A stretch of DNA of 61,460 nucleotides from Brevibacterium sp. (GTDB taxonomy: Bacteria > Actinomycetota > Actinomycetes > Actinomycetales > Brevibacteriaceae): the NCBI GenBank assembly GCA_030457025.1, contig JAKDSA010000012.1, positions 1 through 61,460 on the forward strand, in the 5' to 3' direction. Under the pieces are notes generated by a model, which did not search any database, had not been told where the DNA came from, and was given only the letters and a program-made list of their open reading frames with translations. Shown piece by piece: positions 56,379 through 61,460 of the stretch. Position 1 is the first letter of the stretch. Every line of letters starts with the position of its first letter. Both the position numbers and the translations under genes were made by a program.

Positions 56379-56647
56379 CGTTACAGCCTTTTCGAGGAAG
56401 TCAGGGAAGTTCAGGCCCTGGAATCATCTCACCGTTGGCAGGACGGTGGGTAATCCCAACATCTCAAAATTGTTACACATATCCGGCGTGTCAGACTAGC
56501 CAAACAGCAAACTATTCTAATTACACCGGTGTGGTTCCCAGTGTTTGCAAGGGACACACCGAGGGAAAGTTTTTCCCGGAATTCGCCGCCCCTCCCCGTT
56601 TCGCTGGCTGCTGGCTGCGGCACAAGGTCGGATGCATGCTCGGTGCT
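56379..56647 (-). promoter_or_regulatory. 5' region of the amidase gene
   Basis: The 269 bases between the LCP stop and the amidase start. The most A+T-rich part is 56460-56530. ACACCGGTGT (56523-56532) is a 10-bp palindrome; TGTAACA occurs on the minus strand at about 56476-56470, and CACCGT/ACGGTG (56430-56435, 56443-56448) is a small stem in the leader. GGGAAA/TTTCCC (56563-56568, 56572-56577) could terminate LCP. Promoter boxes not fixed. Confidence 0.45.
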
Positions 56648-58168
56648 TCAGGGCACGTAGCAGATCGCTCTCTCTGCGCTCTCCTTGCCCTCGTCAGAGC
56701 CGCCTCCGGTGCCGCCTTGAGCGCTCACCTGGGGGCTGGCGTCGGCTGTGAGCCCGAGACTCGCATTGACCCCGGCGAGAGCCCCGGAGGTGCCCCCTGG
56801 CGTCGCGTGAGCGTCTTTGTCCTTCTCAGCGTTCTCGGATGATTCTGCGATCTTGTCCGCAACCAGGCTTCTGGCGGCGTCGAAGTCAGGATGTGATGGT
56901 GTCACGTTCGGCGGAGTCAGATCAAGCGACTCGATCTTCTGCGATTTCACCTTCAGCGCCAGGTCGACGAACCTGTCCACCTCCGAGGAGGGGATGTCCG
57001 TCGACAGCGCACCCGGAGTGGCCTTCGCGATCTGCTGGTACCGGGTGAGAACGGTGGCCGGGTCGAGTTGCTTGACCATCGCGGTCTGGACGCAGCGCTG
57101 CCGGATCATCCGCTCGTAATCGCTGGACATCTCACGGGAACGGGCGAACCACAATGCGTGGTAGCCGTCGAGCTTCTGTTTGCCCGGCTCGATCCATCCC
57201 TTGACCGGGCCGTGCTCGCCGGTCGTCGGGTCGACCTTCGAAGAGATCGGGACCCGTTTGCCCGAAACCACGGTGATTCCGCCGAGGGAATCGATGAGAT
57301 TCTCGAATCCCTTGAGATTGACCATGGCAAAGTACTGGACTTCGAGTCCGGAGATCGCCGAGGCGGCGTCCATCGTGGCCTGCTCGCCCGCCCGCTTCGG
57401 ATTCTCGAACTCGTCCTTGTGCCGCTCTCCCTGCTGGAAGACCGCATTGAGCAGGCACTCGTTGCCGCAGTTGAAGCCCTGCGGATAGTACTTGTGCAGC
57501 GGGGAGTCCGCGGGGAACGGAACGTTCTGCATATTGCGCGGGAGCCCGATGATGACTGTCTTGCCGGTGTCCGCATCGATCGAGACCAGGGACAGGGAGT
57601 CTGGACGGATGCCGGTACGGCCTTTGCCGGCGTCAGAGCCCATCAGCAGGATGTTGTAGCGGCCGTCGACGGGCTTCGCGGCCTTCCCGGAGGCGAAGAG
57701 ATCGCTCATCAGTCCACGCTGTGAGTCCAGCAGCGTCGTCCCCCAAGCCAGTGGCCCCACGACGATCAGCACAAGCGCACAGAATGCGGCAACGAAGCGC
57801 TTGCGGGCCCTCGCTGAGAGTGTGACGAGCTTGATGCGGCGCAGCGAGTCGAATAGGCACACGGCCCAGTTGACGCCGATGACCGGCAGCCAGATCGTGA
57901 GGAAGGTCAGCAGGAAGGGGTTCGTCCCGATTGTGAAGAGGAACTGCCTGTCGACGAGGATGAGGATCGCAGCAACGATCGCGAGGATCCAGCTGAAGGC
58001 GGTGATCGACAGCGAGATCTTGGCCCAGCGACGTGCCCGGAACAGCAGCTGCACTCCCCCGGGAAGGAGAACGGTGACCAAGAGAAGGAGCCACGCCCGC
58101 ACATCCCGCGTCGACTGTGATGCGTACGACGGGTGATGAATGGGGTCGACGTATCTCGTTTCGGCCAC
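56648..58168 (-). CDS. LytR-CpsA-Psr (LCP) family ligase with extended membrane region
   Basis: A 506-residue LCP phosphotransferase, which links glycopolymers (arabinogalactan or teichoic acid type) to peptidoglycan. The LCP domain (about 165-400) has YNILLMGSDAGKGRTGIRPD, then VIIGLPRNMQNV and WFARSREMSSDYERMIRQ, with the conserved Arg and Asp residues. Ahead of it are four hydrophobic segments (about 15-33, 38-60, 66-90 and 108-132) rather than the usual one. The C-terminus is low-complexity Gly/Ser/Ala. I chose GTG at 58168 with AGGTAGG upstream. In M. tuberculosis an LCP gene (Rv3267) is also next to TIGR03089. Confidence 0.92.
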   Translation of the reverse strand: MAETRYVDPIHHPSYASQSTRDVRAWLLLLVTVLLPGGVQLLFRARRWAKISLSITAFSWILAIVAAILILVDRQFLFTIGTNPFLLTFLTIWLPVIGVNWAVCLFDSLRRIKLVTLSARARKRFVAAFCALVLIVVGPLAWGTTLLDSQRGLMSDLFASGKAAKPVDGRYNILLMGSDAGKGRTGIRPDSLSLVSIDADTGKTVIIGLPRNMQNVPFPADSPLHKYYPQGFNCGNECLLNAVFQQGERHKDEFENPKRAGEQATMDAASAISGLEVQYFAMVNLKGFENLIDSLGGITVVSGKRVPISSKVDPTTGEHGPVKGWIEPGKQKLDGYHALWFARSREMSSDYERMIRQRCVQTAMVKQLDPATVLTRYQQIAKATPGALSTDIPSSEVDRFVDLALKVKSQKIESLDLTPPNVTPSHPDFDAARSLVADKIAESSENAEKDKDAHATPGGTSGALAGVNASLGLTADASPQVSAQGGTGGGSDEGKESAERAICYVP

Positions 58169-58494
58169 TGACCTACCTTTACCTCGCGCTCGTTGCTGAT
58201 ATGGCCACACGCGCAGACCTTGCAGCCCGCGGCGACACAGACAACTGTGCCAAACGTTCTGGAGAGGCGACTGTGTTCATCCATTGTGGCGCGTGAGAAC
58301 CCGGGATTCCGGCACATTTCGCCTGCGCATGTCGTGGGGTGACCGGTGTCCTTGATCACAGGCACCCGGTGCGAACCCGGCCCGGCGCAGTGTGCGCGCT
58401 GGTTTCGGCGCGCAGAAGGAAGAAGGCCACCGCCTGCAGGCGACGACCTTCTTCCCTGAAGTCAGATTCCTCCCCCGCCGCGGCGGGCCTGGCC
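58169..58494. other. Intergenic region, acyl-CoA dehydrogenase / LCP
   Basis: A 326-base space on the minus-strand path. The acyl-CoA dehydrogenase terminator is at 58418-58455; the remaining bases should hold the LCP promoter and leader. No reading frame with family support is seen and no promoter can be placed with confidence. Confidence 0.5.
58418..58455 (-). terminator. Terminator of the acyl-CoA dehydrogenase gene
   Basis: GGAAGAAGG (58418-58426) pairs with CCTTCTTCC (58447-58455), and the inner CGCC/GGCG (58431-58434, 58439-58442) closes a TGCA loop. Between them, the four positions 58427-58430 and 58443-58446 pair only in minus-strand RNA (one C-G and three G-U pairs), where the stem is 17 pairs long. 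TTCTGCG follows on that strand. It lies 40 bases past the dehydrogenase stop. Confidence 0.75.
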
Positions 58495-59643
58495 TCAGCC
58501 GATGAGCTTGCGACCCATCACCATGCGCTGGATCTGGTTGGTGCCCTCGTAGATCTGTGTGATCTTCGCATCGCGCATCATCCGCTCGACAGGATGGTCG
58601 ACGACGTAGCCGGCACCGCCGAGCAGCTGCACGGCGTCGGTCGTGATCTCCATGGCCGCGTCCGAGGCGAAGGCCTTCGCCGCTGCTCCGAAGTAGGTGA
58701 GGTCGTCATCGAAGCGTTCGCTCTTGGCCGCCGCGGTGTACGTGAGCTGACGGGCGGCTTCGAGTTTCATGCCCATATCGGCGAGCATGAACTGAATGCC
58801 CTGGTTCTCAGCGATGTTCTTGCCGAACTGCTCACGTTCCTTGACATAGCCCAACGCATAGTCAAGTGCACCCTGCGCGATGCCCACCGCCTGAGCCGCG
58901 ATCGTCACACGCGTGTGGTCGAGGGTCCGCAGGGCGATCTTCAGGCCCTCACCGGGGTCGCCGATGATGCGGTCGCCGGGCAGACGGACATTGTCGAAGA
59001 GGAGCTCACGCGTGGGTGAGCCCTTGATGCCGAGCTTGCGCTCCTTCTCCCCGAAGGTGAATCCCTCATCGGACTTCTCGACGACGAAGGCGGAGATGTT
59101 GCGTCCGCGTGCCCCCTCAGGGTCCGTCACAGCCATCACAGTGTAGTAGTCGGAGACGCCGGCGTTCGTGATCCAGGTCTTGACTCCGTTGAGGATCCAG
59201 TCGTCGCCATCGGCCACGGCACGCGTCTTCATCGAAGCCGTATCGGAGCCGGCTTCGCGCTCAGACAGCCCATAGGAGAAGCCGGCCTCGCCGCGGGCCA
59301 CCGACGGGAAGTACTTCGCCTTGATCTCTTCGCTGCCGCCGAGCTGGACCGGCATGCTGCCGAGCTTGTTGACGGCCGGAATCAATGAGGAGGAAGCGCA
59401 GCCGCGGGCGACCTCTTCGATGATGATGGCCACGGCCAGTGCGTCGGCGCCCATTCCGCCGTGCTCTTCCGGGATGTGCGCGGCGAAGAAGTCGGTCTCG
59501 ACCAATGCGTCGTGGGCTTCCTGCGGATAGCGGGAATCGGCATCAACCTCGGCGGCAAAGGGGACGATCTTCTTCTCGACGACGTTGCGCACGGCGGCGC
59601 GAATCTCTTCGTGTTCTTCGCTGGGCTGGTAGAGGTCGAACAT
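58495..59643 (-). CDS. fadE25: Acyl-CoA dehydrogenase, FadE25-like
   Basis: A 382-residue flavin acyl-CoA dehydrogenase close to FadE25 (Rv3274c). Typical stretches are YGLSEREAGSDTASMKT and WITNAGVSDYYTVMAVTD (FAD/substrate), then RKLGIKGSPTRELLF, and the C-terminal KITQIYEGTNQIQRMVM holding the catalytic Glu of the short-chain type. It oxidises acyl-CoA to trans-2-enoyl-CoA, passing electrons to ETF. ATG at 59643 lies four bases after GGAG; the ATG at 59646 is too close to it. It lies 38 bases downstream of purE on the same strand. Confidence 0.95.
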   Translation of the reverse strand: MFDLYQPSEEHEEIRAAVRNVVEKKIVPFAAEVDADSRYPQEAHDALVETDFFAAHIPEEHGGMGADALAVAIIIEEVARGCASSSLIPAVNKLGSMPVQLGGSEEIKAKYFPSVARGEAGFSYGLSEREAGSDTASMKTRAVADGDDWILNGVKTWITNAGVSDYYTVMAVTDPEGARGRNISAFVVEKSDEGFTFGEKERKLGIKGSPTRELLFDNVRLPGDRIIGDPGEGLKIALRTLDHTRVTIAAQAVGIAQGALDYALGYVKEREQFGKNIAENQGIQFMLADMGMKLEAARQLTYTAAAKSERFDDDLTYFGAAAKAFASDAAMEITTDAVQLLGGAGYVVDHPVERMMRDAKITQIYEGTNQIQRMVMGRKLIG

Positions 59644-59680
59644 CATTCTCCTATAACTGATCAATCGTTAAGTGAGTCTA

Positions 59681-60256
59681 TTATCGCCGCAGGGCCCGCC
59701 CTTTGTCGAGAGCGACCTGCCGCAGCTGGCTCCGATGCTCATCGAGTCGGCTGCGGATCGCGGCCGCGGCGTCGGTTTCTCCAGCTCCCAGGATCCGGGC
59801 AGCGAGAAGGCCCGCGTTCTTGGCTCCGCCGATGGACACGGTGGCCACTGGGACACCACCGGGCATCTGCACGATCGACAGCAGCGAGTCCATGCCATCG
59901 AGGTACTTCAGCGGGACAGGCACACCGATGACCGGCAGTGAGGTCATCGCAGCGATCATCCCGGGCAGGTGGGCCGCTCCCCCGGCGCCGGCGATGATGA
60001 CGCGCAGACCGCGGTCCGCTGCCGTCTTGGCCCACTCGACCATGTCCTCAGGCATGCGGTGGGCGGAGACGACCTCCGCGGTCGAGTCGATGCCCAGGTC
60101 TTCGAGGGCTTCGGCCGCGGCCTTCATCGTCGGCCAGTCCGAGTCCGATCCCATCACGATCCCGACGACAGCGGCCCCGGATGTCGCAGATCCCGTCGCC
60201 GAGGTGGGTCCTGAGCTGCCGTTGGTCGTGGAGCTGTCGTCACTGGTTGGAGGCAT
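59681..60256 (-). CDS. purE: N5-carboxyaminoimidazole ribonucleotide mutase
   Basis: A 191-residue class I PurE. The first ~28 residues are a Ser/Thr-rich extension. The fold starts at [19 protein letters not shown], with [11 protein letters not shown] (catalytic His) and [13 protein letters not shown] after it, and [25 protein letters not shown] at the core. It converts N5-CAIR to CAIR in purine synthesis. The ATG at 60256 follows the purK stop by one base. Confidence 0.95.
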   Translation of the reverse strand: MPPTSDDSSTTNGSSGPTSATGSATSGAAVVGIVMGSDSDWPTMKAAAEALEDLGIDSTAEVVSAHRMPEDMVEWAKTAADRGLRVIIAGAGGAAHLPGMIAAMTSLPVIGVPVPLKYLDGMDSLLSIVQMPGGVPVATVSIGGAKNAGLLAARILGAGETDAAAAIRSRLDEHRSQLRQVALDKGRALRR

Positions 60257-60257
60257 A

Positions 60258-61460
60258 TCAGGGCCTTTCGTCGTTGGCGGTGGCAGCAGTGCCGCCGGCG
60301 TGGTCGGCGGAGGGCTCGGCGTTCGCGTCGAGGTCCGCCGGAGCCGGCATCTGCGGATGCGGGTCGACGTCGACGCCGGCGATGAAGTCCGCAGCGTGAC
60401 GGGCCCTGGCCAGCACGAGCTCGGTGTCCTGCCCGTAGGCGTTGACATGGCCGACCTTCCGGCCAGGACGCACGCCCTTGCCGTAGAGGTGGACCTTGAT
60501 CGCGGGGTCGTGGGCCATCACGTGCAGATAGGGCTGGTAGAGATCCTCATGCTTCGCGCCGAGGACGTTGACCATCACGGACACATCCTCCCGAGCCGCA
60601 GGACTGCCCAGGGGCAGGTCGAGAACCGCCCGCAGGTGCTGTTCGAATTGGCTGGTCACGGCCCCGTCCTGGGTCCAATGACCGGTGTTGTGCGGACGCA
60701 TGGCGAATTCGTTGATGAGGAAGCCCTCAGCGGTCTCGAACAGCTCCATCGCCATCACACCGGTGACGTCGAGGGCCCCGGCGACCGTGAGGACCGCCTC
60801 GGTGATCTCTGTTGCCTTCCCAGACGCCAATCCCGGTGCGGGTGCAATGGCTTCCTTGCACACCCCGTTCTGCTGCCAGGTCTCGACGACGGGCCACACC
60901 GCGGTCTGCCCCATGGGCGAACGTCCGACCATGACTGCGAGCTCTCGGGTGAAGTCGACCTTCTCCTCGGCGAGCAGCTGTCCGACCTCGTCGAGCCACG
61001 TGAGAGCCTCGTCGATGGTGTCGATGACGCGCACACCCTTGCCGTCATAGCCACCGCGCGGGGTCTTGAGGATGAAGGGGAATCCGACCCGCTCGACGAA
61101 GGCTTCGACGTCGGCGCGGGAGGTGATCTCCGCCCAGGCGGGGTTCGGCAGTCCGAGTTCGTCCATCCGCCGACGCATGAGGATTTTGTCTTGGGCGAAG
61201 ATGAGGGCCTGCGGGCCGGGACGAACGGCGTGGCCCGCCTCGGCGAGAGCCTGGAGATGCTCCGGGGGCACATGCTCATGATCGAAGGTCACCACGTCCA
61301 CCGTCTCGGCGAAGGCCTTGAGGGTCGCGAAGTCGTTGTAGTCGCCGACGCTCACCTCATTGATGACCTGGGTGGCCGGGGCGTCCGATGTCTCAGCCAG
61401 AACTGAGAAGCGGATGCCGAGGGCTTCTGCGGCAGGGGCAAGCATACGTGCCAATTGGCC
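60258..61460 (-). CDS. purK: N5-carboxyaminoimidazole ribonucleotide synthase (partial, 5' end cut)
   Basis: About 400 residues of PurK (ATP-grasp), reading off the window edge. The first visible residues, [16 protein letters not shown], are the conserved N-terminal region, so only about 8-12 residues are missing. It makes N5-CAIR from AIR, ATP and bicarbonate. Blocks visible are [30 protein letters not shown] (ATP loop) and [15 protein letters not shown]. The C-terminus carries a Pro/Asp/Ala-rich tail of about 35 residues. It is the first gene of a purK-purE-fadE25 run. Confidence 0.95.
   Translation of the reverse strand, partial: GQLARMLAPAAEALGIRFSVLAETSDAPATQVINEVSVGDYNDFATLKAFAETVDVVTFDHEHVPPEHLQALAEAGHAVRPGPQALIFAQDKILMRRRMDELGLPNPAWAEITSRADVEAFVERVGFPFILKTPRGGYDGKGVRVIDTIDEALTWLDEVGQLLAEEKVDFTRELAVMVGRSPMGQTAVWPVVETWQQNGVCKEAIAPAPGLASGKATEITEAVLTVAGALDVTGVMAMELFETAEGFLINEFAMRPHNTGHWTQDGAVTSQFEQHLRAVLDLPLGSPAAREDVSVMVNVLGAKHEDLYQPYLHVMAHDPAIKVHLYGKGVRPGRKVGHVNAYGQDTELVLARARHAADFIAGVDVDPHPQMPAPADLDANAEPSADHAGGTAATANDERP

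Noticed and set aside
56379..56520. ydaO/c-di-AMP riboswitch upstream of the hydrolase gene
   Set aside because: Such riboswitches often precede NlpC/P60 and rpf genes, but I could not find the conserved core motifs; only short stems are visible.

Overview
The window is chromosomal DNA from a high-GC actinobacterium. The gene content (two WhiB proteins, MtrA-MtrB-LpqB, PdtaS, a 180-kDa NAD-glutamate dehydrogenase, FadE25-like acyl-CoA dehydrogenase, DUF3499, DUF6912, TIGR03089, an F420 ligase) points to Actinomycetia. The protein sequences look most like Micrococcales, with Brevibacterium the best guess; that genus assignment is inference. No tRNA, rRNA, CRISPR array, insertion sequence or prophage was seen. 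The first ~104 bases hold alternating poly-C/poly-G runs that look like a sequencing or assembly artefact. The right edge cuts through purK.

Layout. 0.2-5.1 kb: AI-2E-type permease, then an SGNH-like protein overlapping maf, a terminator, and accA3 (biotin carboxylase plus biotin carrier). 5.1-9 kb: an ECF42-type sigma factor and its YciI/DGPF partner behind a good match to the ECF42 promoter, then a quinone-reductase-type flavoprotein (LpdA-like) and a gamma-carbonic anhydrase. 9-16.3 kb: whiB1, an unusual long hairpin with direct repeats, pdtaS, and giant gdh. 16.4-21.5 kb: small actinobacterial families (DUF2505, DUF6912), a CpaE-like/SAF pair, a BldC-like HTH protein, a LysM membrane protein and an Rv3235-type protein. 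21.5-31.6 kb: secA, a YcaQ-like DNA glycosylase, then a minus-strand mtrA-mtrB-lpqB-comF-hpf run.

31.7-38.9 kb: a six-gene block (membrane protein, DUF4129, DUF4350, MoxR, DUF58, then divergent SpoIIM and RDD) in the same order and orientation that I recall for Rv3689-Rv3695 of M. tuberculosis. 39-47.8 kb: ahcY, manB, DUF3499, a degenerate zincin-like protein, and an overlapping whiB2-glycosyltransferase-DUF5719 operon. 48-53 kb: a CofE-like F420 ligase preceded by an overlapping 31-codon reading frame, TIGR03089, the two CoA-transferase subunits and manA. 53.5-61.5 kb: a two-enzyme peptidoglycan hydrolase (amidase, LGFP repeats, NlpC/P60), an LCP ligase with an extended membrane region, a FadE25-like dehydrogenase, purE and purK.

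A theme is the cell envelope: MtrAB-LpqB, mannose activation (manA/manB), the WhiB2-linked glycosyltransferase, LCP ligase, the bifunctional hydrolase, SecA and the MoxR/DUF58 block. The most interesting points are the ECF42 promoter, the whiB2-GT-DUF5719 operon, the CofE-like ligase with its unassigned tail and coupled small ORF, the MoxR block, and several strong hairpins whose G-U pairs reveal the transcribed strand.
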